This document shows, one piece after another, positions 18,404-28,400 of a stretch of 64,000 bases of DNA. The stretch spans positions 19,648 through 83,647 of the forward strand of contig DEXK01000002.1 of NCBI GenBank assembly GCA_002364085.1. The letters are read 5' to 3'. Made by a program: the position numbers and the translations under genes. Origin of the DNA: Balneolaceae bacterium UBA3186 (GTDB taxonomy: Bacteria; Bacteroidota; Rhodothermia; Balneolales; Balneolaceae). The notes below the pieces were generated by a model. It was not told the DNA's origin. It made no database searches and saw only the letters and a program-made list of their open reading frames with translations. How positions within the stretch are numbered: position 1 is the stretch's first letter; the number at the start of each line of letters is the position of its first letter.

Positions 18404-20029
18404 TTACTGACCGTCTATCTTCGCTCTTAAGTTTTTCCAGGAATTAGCACCCGAAGCTGTTCCATTCTGTCCGGCATTTTCAACACCTCCAAATGTATAA
18501 TGAGGCATGCCCTGTTCGAGCAACTCACTTTCAGGTATTGGGTACATGGTTGCTGTTCCTTCCTGAAGCAGATCATGTCTTCTCATAAAGAACCACTGGA
18601 GTCCAACCCCACCTAATCCTTCTAATTCTACTGAATACTCTCTTAATAAAGCCAGTTGAAATTCTGCAATACTTTCGCTTCCATCATAAGAATGATTTCC
18701 GGTTAATCCATTACTTTGTATTCTTTGATTTCTTACAGCAGGCAGGTCAAAACCAAGATCTGTTCGTGTATTCTTTGCAGGACTTTGATTTAAAATATTT
18801 GCCGCTGTAGTATTTTCACCCATCATCAATTTCGCTTCAGCCATCAGATATTTTGTCTCTGTATCGGTAAATATTATGATCTTGTTTTCCGGAAGCCACC
18901 AATCGTTTTCACTAAACATTCTCTTATTGAAGTAAGTTGAAAAAAGATTAACATCCCTTTCTTCATTGAGAATACCTTTATTTGTAGTGTATTTATAGTA
19001 TTCCAACCTTGAGTCAATGGATGTTGCCCTTGTTAAAGTTAATGTGTCATTCCTTATTTCATTTTCAGGATAGATGGTAGGATATGATGAGTCTAACAAA
19101 TGGAATATCTTAACATCTGTTGGAGTATAACCTGAACCTGTCTCAAAATCACCTTCTACTATAAAGTTAGACCAATCAGCAAAATAGTTTGCAAATTGCC
19201 CTTCAGTTACGCTGTTATTTAAGCTAAATACTTTGATTCCTGTAAAAGATTCGGCTCCTCCTAATCCTTTAATAGCATAGTTAAATACACGATTCCAGTC
19301 TATGTTTTGAGCTTCTCCATATGTTCTGGCTTCTCCTGCCAAAATACGAGCGGCAAATGAGTTGGCTATATCCATAAGATATCCATTGCTCAGGGAGTTA
19401 TTGTTTCCCGGAAGATTAGAATGCTCAAAGTCCGGATCTTCCTCAAACAAAGATATTGCTTTATCCAGATCAGATAATGAAGATTCTATTAATTCCGAAT
19501 ATTCAAGTAATTGCCCACCTTCCACACTATCAAATTCTCTTAAATATACTTTATCATAGATCAATCCTAAATATCCTTGTGAAACTCCTCTGATAAAATA
19601 TGCCATACCAAGACTTTGCATTAAAAATGTTGAGTCGTCTGATCTTGCATATTCAGTAAAATGATCCGCAGTTTTATATGCCTCTGAAAAATGCTGGTAA
19701 AGCTCTTCGATGTTTAATTTGAATTCATCCGTTGTGCTGTTTGTTAAAGCTTCTCTGGGCTCTCTGGCGAGGTCGTAATAATTTCGATGTATGTTTGTCG
19801 AGGTATATTGATCAGCAAGTAAACCCATACTAACCCCCGTGCTTGAGACAATGCCGGTTGCCATATCATAAAAAGCACCCTTTATGAAATTCAAACATTG
19901 AGTGTCTTCACATCCTTCAATTGGAACATATTCTTCATCCCCTTGATCAGATATACTATTGCTCCCACAACTAATGAACAAGGTCCACAGCCCTAAAATG
20001 AGAAATGATACGAAAACAGTTTTCTTCAT
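18404..20029 (-). CDS. RagB/SusD-like outer-membrane lipoprotein 1
   Basis: A 541-residue lipoprotein with signal peptide and lipobox ending LFISC (Cys 21). The helical body and C-terminal half resemble the SusD/RagB family: LLREYSVELEGLGG, LQWFFMRRHDLLQEG, then the near-terminal MYPIPESELL, matching the usual YPIPxxE motif. SusD proteins cap a TonB-dependent SusC channel and bind the glycan or peptide ligand outside the cell. Here no susC gene lies in the window. The next gene upstream (20086-21741) is a clear paralog with a shared end (GGVENAGQ, GTASGANSWKNLR). Substrate cannot be inferred. Confidence 0.75.
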   Translation of the reverse strand: MKKTVFVSFLILGLWTLFISCGSNSISDQGDEEYVPIEGCEDTQCLNFIKGAFYDMATGIVSSTGVSMGLLADQYTSTNIHRNYYDLAREPREALTNSTTDEFKLNIEELYQHFSEAYKTADHFTEYARSDDSTFLMQSLGMAYFIRGVSQGYLGLIYDKVYLREFDSVEGGQLLEYSELIESSLSDLDKAISLFEEDPDFEHSNLPGNNNSLSNGYLMDIANSFAARILAGEARTYGEAQNIDWNRVFNYAIKGLGGAESFTGIKVFSLNNSVTEGQFANYFADWSNFIVEGDFETGSGYTPTDVKIFHLLDSSYPTIYPENEIRNDTLTLTRATSIDSRLEYYKYTTNKGILNEERDVNLFSTYFNKRMFSENDWWLPENKIIIFTDTETKYLMAEAKLMMGENTTAANILNQSPAKNTRTDLGFDLPAVRNQRIQSNGLTGNHSYDGSESIAEFQLALLREYSVELEGLGGVGLQWFFMRRHDLLQEGTATMYPIPESELLEQGMPHYTFGGVENAGQNGTASGANSWKNLRAKIDGQ

Positions 20030-20085
20030 AATATCGCCCTAATCTTCATTCAAAGAATGAATTAAAACCAATAAAATCAAATGTT

Positions 20086-21741
20086 TTATTGATTTGATAT
20101 TTTCATTCTTAAGTTTTTCCAGGAATTAGCTCCCGAAGCGGTTCCTCTTTGTCCTGCATTTTCAACACCCCCAAAGGTGTAAATTGGCTGTCCAATAATT
20201 TCCAGATCTCTTCCCGGAAAAGGATACATAGTTGGAGTTCCTTCCTGCAATAAATCATGTCTTCTCATAAAAAACCATTGCAATCCGATTCCTCCCAGTC
20301 CTTCTAATTCTACTGAATATTCTCTTAGCAGAGCCAGTTGGAACTCAGCCAAAGATTCATTTCCTGAAAAACTATACCCACCTGAAAAACCATTCTGGCT
20401 CAAATATTCTAATTGAACCGACGGTAAGTTGGTACTTAATATAGTTTGACCATTCCCGGCCGGACTTGCTTCCAGGATAGCTGCTGCATCAACTTTTTGA
20501 TTCAGCATCAAATTCGCCTCTGCTCTTATATAATCTATTTCTGATTTCGTAATTAAGATGATCCGTCCAAGATTGCTTTGCCAATTATTGTTAGCAAACA
20601 TTCTTGCACTAAAATAAGGGGAGAAAAGAGATCTGTTTCTGGTTGTTTCAAAAAAGCCTCTGTTTGTAGTATACTTAAAATATGCAAGTCTCGGATCATT
20701 GGTAGTAGCTTCCGGCATCGTTAAAACGCCACTATCTACACTATCTTCAGGATAACTAGTAGGGTAATTTTCATCCATTAGGTGTAGTACTTTAATATCA
20801 GTAGGTAAATAACCGGCTCCTGTATCAAAATTTCCAACCACAACTTGATTCGTGATATTCACAAATTCGTTGAAAAGCCCTGTAAGAGAACCTGAATTCA
20901 ATAAAATAAAGTCTGTGAAATTAGATAAAGATTCAGGACCACCTAGTCCTTTATTAGCATATGCTAAAACTCTAGACCAATCCAATTGTTGAGCTTCTTC
21001 AAAAGTGCGAGCTTTACCTGCCAATACACGAGCTGCAAAAGAATTTATAAAGTCTACAAAAATAGTTTGCCCCCATGAATTTTCATCATCCGGTATAGCG
21101 GAAAGCATAATATTCGATTGACTTGAATTGCTAATAATATTCAAGGCTCTGTCAAAGTCGTCTATTGAAGCCTCTATTAAAACTTCATAGCTGACTATTA
21201 CTTCATCAAGATCGTCTTCTGTAATAGTATCAAAATTATTTTCATCCAGTAAATAACCTCTATCAAAAATCAATCCAAGATAACCTCTTGCAAGCCCTCT
21301 CATAAAGTAGGTTTGTGCTAAAAACTTATCTTTAAACTGTGGGTCAATGTTAGCCTGGCTTTTTAACACATTGTTAGCAAATTCAACGCTAACATTAAGT
21401 CCATCATAAATTTCAGTAAAAATCTCTCTGGAAGCGAAGGTTGGTCTGTTGTCAATTTTAAGCCTTGGTTCGTCAGCAAACTCATAGAAATTTAGAAAAT
21501 GGTTTGTACTTGTACTTTGATCTGCCATGAGGTTCATATGAGCTCCATGAGGAGACACCATTGCTTGAAGTGCAGAAAAAAAGCCAATTGAAATTAGTGC
21601 TTCACAATCAACAGTATTTATACAATCTGTTTCAAGTTCTATAATTCTCGGGTTCGTGGTATTTCCAAGATCACACCCTGAGATAATTAATATGCCTGTA
21701 ATTAAGGAAAGAGTTAGGATCTGTAGCTTTTTAATTTTCAT
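20086..21741 (-). CDS. RagB/SusD-like outer-membrane lipoprotein 2
   Basis: A 551-residue paralog of the preceding SusD-like gene, 56 bp upstream of it and on the same strand, so the two are probably co-transcribed. The lipobox ends LIISGC (Cys 23). It shares with its partner the N-terminal MADQSTSTN segment, the SusD-like helical core, LQWFFMRRHDLLQEG, MYPFPGRDL and the ending GTASGANSWKNLR. The N-terminal conserved motif (ADQxTSTN with an EPR about 12 residues on) is not the usual SusD opening, so this may be a lineage-specific branch. No SusC, glycosidase or sigma/anti-sigma pair is nearby. Confidence 0.75.
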   Translation of the reverse strand: MKIKKLQILTLSLITGILIISGCDLGNTTNPRIIELETDCINTVDCEALISIGFFSALQAMVSPHGAHMNLMADQSTSTNHFLNFYEFADEPRLKIDNRPTFASREIFTEIYDGLNVSVEFANNVLKSQANIDPQFKDKFLAQTYFMRGLARGYLGLIFDRGYLLDENNFDTITEDDLDEVIVSYEVLIEASIDDFDRALNIISNSSQSNIMLSAIPDDENSWGQTIFVDFINSFAARVLAGKARTFEEAQQLDWSRVLAYANKGLGGPESLSNFTDFILLNSGSLTGLFNEFVNITNQVVVGNFDTGAGYLPTDIKVLHLMDENYPTSYPEDSVDSGVLTMPEATTNDPRLAYFKYTTNRGFFETTRNRSLFSPYFSARMFANNNWQSNLGRIILITKSEIDYIRAEANLMLNQKVDAAAILEASPAGNGQTILSTNLPSVQLEYLSQNGFSGGYSFSGNESLAEFQLALLREYSVELEGLGGIGLQWFFMRRHDLLQEGTPTMYPFPGRDLEIIGQPIYTFGGVENAGQRGTASGANSWKNLRMKISNQ

Positions 21742-21830
21742 ACATAATCTATTTAATATGCTGAGTCAGTTCTTTTGTGGTAAGTCGATAACTTTTGTAA
21801 TTCAATAATATTATCGAAGTTTATTCTAAT

Positions 21831-21866
21831 AAAAAAAGCCCCGTACATAAAATGTGCGGGGCTTTT
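21831..21866 (-). terminator. Intrinsic terminator of secG
   Basis: A 13-bp stem with one G-T wobble (aaagccccgtaca / tgtgcggggcttt) and a short loop. Read on the minus strand it is followed by a run of seven Ts (21831-21837). It lies just past the secG stop. Confidence 0.85.
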
Positions 21867-21889
21867 AAATTATTTAAAGGAATAAACTC

Positions 21890-22285
21890 TTAGTTATCCC
21901 CTTCTTCTCCAGAATCATCAGAGCCGCCGTTATCATTACTTTGAATAGGAACTGCTGATTGAGTTTGTGAAGGTGCGTTCAAATCCTGAACAGGAGCTCC
22001 TCCGTCTTGAAGAATACTTCTTGTTGGTCCCTGCCCTGTTCTGTCGATTGCAAAGTTAGCAAGGATGCAAAGCACCAAAAAAGCAGCTCCAAAAACTCCA
22101 GTCGCTTTAGAAAGTAAATCCGCTGTTCTACGAGCTCCCAAACCAGAGTTTCCACCGAGAGCACCGCCGCCCCCTCCTCCACTGATTCCGGATAAACCTG
22201 ATCCTTGACCGTTCTGTAATAAAACAACTAGTATTAAAAGTGCACAGATGATAGTTATTACTGCGACTAAAATGTTATAAAGCAT
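21890..22285 (-). CDS. secG: Preprotein translocase subunit SecG
   Basis: A 131-residue protein with the SecG layout: TM1 (about 3-22, VAVITIICALLILVVLLQ), the conserved cytoplasmic LLQNGQGSGLSG loop with a long glycine stretch, TM2 (about 62-80), then a low-complexity acidic tail (SNDNGGSDDSGEEGDN). SecG is the non-essential third subunit of the SecYEG channel and aids protein export. It is single-gene, with its own terminator and a plausible upstream promoter. Confidence 0.93.
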   Translation of the reverse strand: MLYNILVAVITIICALLILVVLLQNGQGSGLSGISGGGGGGALGGNSGLGARRTADLLSKATGVFGAAFLVLCILANFAIDRTGQGPTRSILQDGGAPVQDLNAPSQTQSAVPIQSNDNGGSDDSGEEGDN

Positions 22286-22312
22286 GGTAATTTCTTAATT
22301 TTTTCAGAGCAT

Positions 22313-22343
22313 TAAAGATATTCAAATTTCTATATTATCCCAA
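22313..22343 (-). promoter_or_regulatory. Candidate Bacteroidota-type promoter of secG
   Basis: On the minus strand, a TTG at 22343-22341 is followed after 20 nt by TATCTTTA at 22320-22313. This is close to the Bacteroidota -33/-7 pattern TTTG...TAnnTTTG and would place a transcript start about 20 nt before secG. It is a motif match only. Confidence 0.4.
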
Positions 22344-22380
22344 GCGTGTAACTGTCATTTGATAAGGTTATTATCACTTC

Positions 22381-23313
22381 ATGGAAAATTTTCTAAATAA
22401 CGTTGCTGATTTTTTTCAAAGCTCACCCATTATTACCGGGCAAATCTTAAAAACGGTCCTGGTAATATTGATTTTATGGATCATTAGATCTTTAACTCTT
22501 CGTGTTGTTCATAAAAATGTTGAGAGCAAAAGGACCACATACAAGTGGAGAAAAAACCTTACCTATATTTCCGCATTTATTGGAATCATTCTAATCGCTC
22601 AGATCTGGTTCAGCGCACTAGGCAATCTATCTACTTATTTTGGTTTGCTTTCTGCAGGCTTGGCTATTGCTCTTAAAGACCCTGTAACTGATTTGGCTGC
22701 ATGGATGTTTATTATTTGGAGAAAACCATTTGATGTTGGAGACAGGATTGAACTCGGCAAATCAAAAGGAGATGTAATTGACATTCGCCCTTTTAAATTC
22801 ACCATTCTTGAGATTGGAAATTGGGTAGATGCAGACCAAAGTACAGGTAGGGTAATTCATATTCCTAATCATACCGTTTTCACTGAGCAGCTTGCAAATT
22901 ACACCAGCGACTTCCAATTCATCTGGAATGAAATCGGAATTATGGTCACTTTTGAGAGCGACTGGAAAAAGGCAAAAGAAATTTTGAGTACAATAGCACA
23001 TGAGGAATCCCAGGATTTCATTGAACAAGCGAAAGCACAAATTAAAAAAGCTGCAAAATCATATCTCATTGAGTACAGATATCTAACCCCTATCGTATAT
23101 ACTAATGTTAAAGACAGCGGGGTTATGTTATCCATTCGTTACTTAACTGATCCCAGAAGAAGACGAGGAAGTGCTCAAGCTATTTGGGAACGTGCACTTG
23201 ATGAATTTTCAGAAAATGACTCTATTGATTTGGCATATCCAACCATCCGCGTTTTTAACAATCCTAAGGAGGGTAAACCTGATACAGGAGGCCCTTCTGG
23301 CGAAGCCAAATAG
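22381..23313 (+). CDS. MscS-family mechanosensitive channel
   Basis: A 310-residue protein with two to three TM helices in the first 105 residues, the pore helix region (YFGLLSAGLAIALKDPVTDL), then the MscS beta domain (RKPFDVGDRIELGKSKGDV, IHIPNHTVF) and an alpha/beta C-terminal domain. MscS-like channels open under membrane tension and release solutes during hypo-osmotic shock. The short N-terminus makes it a small MscS type. It is divergent from secG, which lies 95 bp away. Confidence 0.9.
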   Translation: MENFLNNVADFFQSSPIITGQILKTVLVILILWIIRSLTLRVVHKNVESKRTTYKWRKNLTYISAFIGIILIAQIWFSALGNLSTYFGLLSAGLAIALKDPVTDLAAWMFIIWRKPFDVGDRIELGKSKGDVIDIRPFKFTILEIGNWVDADQSTGRVIHIPNHTVFTEQLANYTSDFQFIWNEIGIMVTFESDWKKAKEILSTIAHEESQDFIEQAKAQIKKAAKSYLIEYRYLTPIVYTNVKDSGVMLSIRYLTDPRRRRGSAQAIWERALDEFSENDSIDLAYPTIRVFNNPKEGKPDTGGPSGEAK

Positions 23314-23476
23314 CAAAAGGCATATCACAAATATCAAAATAACAAAACCGATCTTTTGTGCTTTGGTGATTTCGTGGCATACATTCGTCAAGATTGTATT
23401 CAAATCATCAACAAATCCTATCTTTGATATAGTTTAAAACTTACCCTTTAAGGATAATTCAAAGTCGAATAAACCT

Positions 23477-23484
23477 TAACTTTG
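23477..23484 (+). promoter_or_regulatory. Candidate -7 element TAACTTTG of yitT-like gene
   Basis: A full match to the Bacteroidota -7 consensus TAnnTTTG lies 24 nt before the ATG at 23508. A matching -33 TTTG at the expected spacing is not clear, so confidence is limited. Confidence 0.4.
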
Positions 23485-23507
23485 GAACTCATCTTAAATT
23501 AAGAGTA

Positions 23508-24164
23508 ATGGCTCCTCCTAACGACAAAATCACTGAACAACTTATTGAAGAAGGCATTGACCCTTCTATTCGTGAACACACCTTGCCGGAAGATCTTATG
23601 GCTATTTCTGTAGCTTCGGTACTTCTTTCTTTTGGGATCGCTTTGTTTTCAGAAATGAATTTTTTGATCGGTGGAACAGCCGGAGTTGCTTTCCTTACTC
23701 AGTATGCAACCGGATTTTCTTTTGGTGAAGTTTTCTTTGTGATCAACATCCCCTTTTATGGTCTCGCTTTATGGAAACTTGGATGGAAGTTTACACTTAA
23801 AACTTTTGTCACCGTTTTTCTGGTTTCTCTTTGTTCAGATTATGTTCCATTAGTGTTCGAATTTGGAGATATAAACCCGATTTACGCTGCCGCACTCGGC
23901 GGGTTTTTAATCGGTACGGGATTATTAATGCTGTTCCGGCACAAAGCCAGCCTTGGCGGATTGAATATCGTTTCCATTTACCTACAAAAGTTTCATGATA
24001 TCAATGCCGGTCGGTTTCAAATGTGTGTGGATGTAATCATAATTGTTGGTGCAATTTTTCTGGTAGATGTGATGGCTATTGTTTATTCTATACTGGCTTC
24101 AGTCTTTCTCAACTTGATTCTAGCTGTGAATCATCGTCGTGGAAGATATCTGGCTTTAGACTAA
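23508..24164 (+). CDS. YitT-family membrane protein
   Basis: A 218-residue integral membrane protein with about five to six TM helices. The YitT-type core is visible in LIGGTAGVAFLTQYATGFSFG, GGFLIGTGLLMLFRHKASLG and GGLNIVSIYL. It lacks the C-terminal DUF2179 cytoplasmic domain found in the longer members. Family function is unknown. A broken metallo-hydrolase gene begins 15 bp downstream on the same strand, probably in the same transcript. Confidence 0.85.
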   Translation: MAPPNDKITEQLIEEGIDPSIREHTLPEDLMAISVASVLLSFGIALFSEMNFLIGGTAGVAFLTQYATGFSFGEVFFVINIPFYGLALWKLGWKFTLKTFVTVFLVSLCSDYVPLVFEFGDINPIYAAALGGFLIGTGLLMLFRHKASLGGLNIVSIYLQKFHDINAGRFQMCVDVIIIVGAIFLVDVMAIVYSILASVFLNLILAVNHRRGRYLALD

Positions 24165-24179
24165 CCAAACGAGATTCTT

Positions 24180-25093
24180 ATGAACAGAAAAGACTTTTTG
24201 CTCCGCTCGGCAACGATGGGCGCAGCTACTATGCTTCCTATTCAGAAACTGGCTTTTTACTTCAAACACCATTTACAACTCTGCGTCGAAATGTAGGAAC
24301 ATTTGTTGGAAGAGGTGGAACCATCGGTTGGCTGGCTACAGGAAATTGACTCGTAGCGGTAGATTCACAGTTTCCGGATTCAGCTCAAACTTGTTTGGAT
24401 GGACTGAAAGAGAAAACAGATCATGTGATGGATTATCTTATCAATACACATCATCATGGGGATCATACCGCAGGAAATCCGATTTTTAAAGACTTTGCAA
24501 AGCATATAGTGGCGCATCAGAATGTTCCTAAACTTCAAAAGATATCAGCTGAAGGCAGAGGGCAAGAAGCCGTTGATGCCCAAGTATACGCCGACTTAAC
24601 CTATAATGATAAATGGAGCGAAGATGTTGGAGATGAAACTGTTCACTTAATGCACTTTGGTCCTGCTCATACTGGTGGTGATTCAATAGTTTATTTTGAA
24701 AAAGCCAATGTTGCACACATGGGAGACTTAATGTTTAATCGTGCTTATCCCTTTATTGATATAAATGGCGGTGCTAATATTACCAACTGGATCCAGGTTC
24801 TGCGCAAAACTGTTGAGGAGTTAGAAAGCGATACCATTTATATCTACGGACATGGTAATTCAGAGTTCGGAGTTACCGGGAACAAAGATGACCTGATGCT
24901 GAAAAGTGAGTTTCTTGAAGCTCTTCTGGAATACACTCAAAAAGGAATCAACGAAGGCAAAAGTAAAGAAGAAATTTCTAAAGCCGAAGTGATTCCGGGT
25001 TTTGAAGTATTTAAAGCACCGGGTTGGGGATTAACGCTGAGCAGAAATATTGAAGCTGCTTATACAGAGCTAACATCATCTGATGACCGATAA
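24180..25093 (+). pseudogene. Metallo-beta-lactamase-fold hydrolase, interrupted
   Basis: An MBL-fold gene with two lesions near its 5' end. From ATG 24180 the reading gives a twin-arginine-free leader (MNRKDFLLRSATMGAATM), then loses frame near the T run at about 24253-24257. Adding one base there restores the expected frame, which continues with TPFTTLRRNVGTFVGRGG and TIGWLATGN. That frame has a TGA at 24347-24349 before LVAVDSQFPD. The remaining frame is open from ATG 24395 to 25093 (232 residues) and keeps the zinc motif HHHGDH and the later GPAHTGGD and HMGDLMF ligands. A shortened protein from 24395 would lack the first strands of the fold. A sequencing or assembly error is the main alternative to decay. 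Confidence 0.8.
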
Positions 25094-25098
25094 ATGCT

Positions 25099-25284
25099 AT
25101 GCAACAATCTTCAGACTCAATAACAAGCGATGCTTCACACGCACTCCCAAAAGCAGAAGACCGTTGCTTGTACTGTGGTCATGTAGCTGAATTAATTTGG
25201 GTTCATGGTCATGGGCAATGTTCTAATTGTGGAATCAATACCGAGGAATGCTGCCGAGGTGAGAATTGTGCTTTTGGGAATTAA
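25099..25284 (+). CDS. Small zinc-ribbon-like protein (61 aa)
   Basis: A 61-residue protein with two cysteine pairs arranged as CLYCGH ... CSNCG followed by ECCRGENC, so eight cysteines or nearly so in 40 residues, plus WVHGHGQC. That looks like a metal-binding knuckle. No named family is recognised. It begins 5 nt after the stop of the broken MBL gene and probably shares its transcript. Codon structure and the dense conserved-looking motif argue for a real gene. Confidence 0.65.
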   Translation: MQQSSDSITSDASHALPKAEDRCLYCGHVAELIWVHGHGQCSNCGINTEECCRGENCAFGN

Positions 25285-25400
25285 TAATTCTTTACCCAGA
25301 GGTTTTATTTGCCAATAATATACATCCATACGGAGCGGAGCTCCTCACAGCATTCCGAACCGGAGGTTCGGGACGAGAGTAGAGTAATTAATAATTATAG

Positions 25401-25430
25401 TTTTGTGCTTTTGTGTTTCCGTGGCATTTT
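25401..25430 (+). repeat. Dispersed tttgtg-type intergenic repeat
   Basis: An intergenic sequence reading ttttgtgcttttgtgtttcc then gtggca. A close relative lies at 23353-23380 (ttttgtgctttggtgatttc, gtggca), and a related inverted form at 60310-60373. This is a low-copy dispersed motif with no coding sense. The 190-bp gap 25285-25474 also holds the small hairpin ccgaacc/ggttcgg near 25360; no gene is seen in it. Confidence 0.5.
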
Positions 25431-25474
25431 CCTCATTCCGAAGCTCTGCTTCCACACAAAACTAAAAAATAATA

Positions 25475-28400
25475 TCAATAATCATATTGATATCTGAAGT
25501 CGATGCCACGTCGGTTGGAGTCTTCGCCTTCAGTGATGATGAGATCCCATGTTTTTGAAAGGGCGTATTCTAAAATAAATAATGTTTTGGGATCAGAACT
25601 GGTGATCTCATTTACAATAGCAAAGAACGTGCGTTCATTTAAGTACCAGCCGGTTTTTATGGATGTCCCGGTTTCATTACCTACTCTTGTGTTATCGATT
25701 TGTACTACATCAATACCTAATTCTCTTGTTGCCAAAGCTTCTACTTCATCCAATAAAACACCCGCAAGTAGATCTGTGGGTGATGATCCTCCTCCCTGAA
25801 CAAGTGCATTTTGCCATGATTGCATAGCTGCACAAGGTTTGTTAAATAAGGTGTAACAATAAATATCCTGAAGCTCCATAGTAGGCTCACTTTCGAACTC
25901 ATACTCTTCGTTCGGAATGGTTCCTGTTATGATATAGTATACGGTAACCTCCTGCTCTCCTTTTCTTGAGATCGGAACATATGCACTCTTGATATTCAGG
26001 TCCGGGCTTTCAGGCGGCCCGCTAAATACAACTTCTGCCTCTTCTAATTCAAAACGTTTTCCAAGTGGTCTTACATAACCGCTTGTACCTCTTAAACTTC
26101 CGAATAGAGACAGTTCGCCATTGGTCTTTTTCTGGGCATCCAACTCTCCTGCAATCTCAATTTCCATATCTAAATATCCACCACCTCTCACATAAAAATT
26201 TCGTTCTATCGCAAACTCCATTTCAATAGCTAAAGAATCATAGTAGCTTATATTAATTACCTCTTCTTCTCCCTCTAGTGTCACGTCTTCTACTGTTTTG
26301 TCACCAAATTCTTCAAGTACAATAAATCCGTTTTTTACGGCGAACCTTCCGGTTGCTTTGGGGGTTGTTATTGGCCCTGATAATCTCGAGTCCAGGTCTA
26401 TCACTAAATTATATTCATCCGTATTGGCTAATTTAAACTGATTAGCTTTTGCCTGAATATCTAAAGTAGTAGGGTATAGTCCATCAAGATTAATGGTTCC
26501 GTTTGCATTAAATCCACCCTTCCCGCTATTTGCCGATAGTTGTTTTAGGGTAACTTTATCTTTAGAAAATTCTATTCGGGATTTAATACCATCAACTTTA
26601 ATACCCGCTATCGGTGATTCAAATGATGACTTTGTAAGATCAAAATAACCTGTTGCAGTGATTTCATCTTCGGTTCCTTTAAGTGATAATTCTCCGTTTA
26701 AAACTCCCTTCAGGTTTCTTGTGAATTCTTTATTCACAAAATCGTTGAATACAGCAAGATTGAAATCCCGGGTTCTTACTTCAACCGACACGGGTTTACT
26801 CTCATCTACCGTATTGAGCTCAAACGTTTTGAAGTTATAAGAGAATGGAAAATCGATATCTATATCAGCTGCTTTTTGCCTTGCTGCCAGCACTTCTGTA
26901 TTTATTATAATGTTTTCTTGTTCCTGGCTGTATTTGAAATCAGCAAAAACTGAGTCTAAGCTAACATTGGAAAGAACCGGATCATCAATATTGAGTGAAC
27001 CTTCAAAATTTGGTGTTCCTGCTGTTCCTGAAAGGGTTCCATCAAAACTTATTATTCCTTCGGTGCCGGTGATCTCAAACTTTTCAAGAGCACTTTTAAA
27101 TCGGGATATTGGTGTTGGTTGAATTATTAAACTCCCTTTTACAGATTGTGTATAGAACTCATCTGATAGTTTTTCAGGATCAGAAAGATCTAATGGAACA
27201 TCCAAACTTCCTGAAATTACTTTTTCTTGTTCCCAGATCAATGAAAGTTCAGATTGTATTCTCTTATCCTTAGCATTAAAACTTAAACTGAATACATCTG
27301 CCTGGACCCCTTCATACTCAATACTTTGAAGCTCAAGGTTTCCGCTTCCCGAAAGTGTGTTTTTAGTTTTAGATATATTTGCTCTACCAAAAAGTATCCC
27401 GTCAATATACCTCTCTCCTAAAATGATCTCCTGAAGAATTCCGAAGTTGAAGTTTTCCCCTACAAACCAAATTTGCTGATTCACACTATCTGCGTAAGGA
27501 ACAGCTAACGATAAAAAAGCTCCGTTAGGAGAAACGAGCTCAAGAGAATCCGTTCTTACAGCTCCATCTCTGTATGAGATATTGAATTTATTCTGAAGCT
27601 TGAGGCTATTTTCGTTGGTTATAAAATCAAGTTGATCCATAGCAATGGCAACATGCATAGAATCCATTTCAAGTTCATAATCCCCTGCATTGTTGATCCT
27701 GCCATTTACATTATCCTGTATTTCAACAGAGTAGCTGCCATAGAGGGAATCAGCCGTTTTAGTTGATTGAGTAGTGATCTTAATATCCTGGAGAACAGTA
27801 CCAAATATTTTAGGATCGCTGATCTCAAGCTCAAAGCTGCCTTCTTCTTTTTCTTTTAAAACCACTTCTCCTGTCCCGCTGACCCCACTTGCCAGGAACA
27901 TTTCATCTATAACTATATTTCCAAGATCAAACTCTGCTTTACACTCAAGTATTCCTTCTTCATTTTCACCTACTTCTGCTGAAATGTTACCGGTAATTTG
28001 TAAAATCTCTAGCTCAGCAAGCTCTGCAAATGGCTGAGTATTCTTTAGTTCAAGATCGAATGAAAGTACGTTTTCAGGATCTTTTTCATCCCGGATATTC
28101 CTTTTTCCTCTAAAATCTGCATCGGCAATATCACTTTTTAGTGTTGCTTTAGGGACGGTTAATATCCCATTTTTAATATTATACTCAGCATCTAAGTAGT
28201 TAATTGTTGATCCATTAACAAGACTGGTATCTACTTCTGCGATCCCTTTTAACGTCAAGGTTTCCAGGTCTAAACCGGATCCTTCACCTGAAATATCAAA
28301 GTCTATGCTTGTAGGAAATTCTTTTGATGCATACAGCTCAGATATATCCAGATCTTCAGAAGACAATGCATAAGAAAAGGAAGGTATTTCTGATAAAAAC

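Noticed and set aside
24347..24349. TGA in the MBL gene read as selenocysteine.
   Set aside because: No cysteine is expected at this position, there is no obvious SECIS-like stem after it, and a second lesion (frameshift) lies just upstream. Decay or error is simpler.
24023..24349. Open frame overlapping the end of the YitT-like gene, ending at the TGA.
   Set aside because: Only its 3' part, from about 24258, has MBL-like sequence; the upstream part is out-of-frame translation of the YitT gene.
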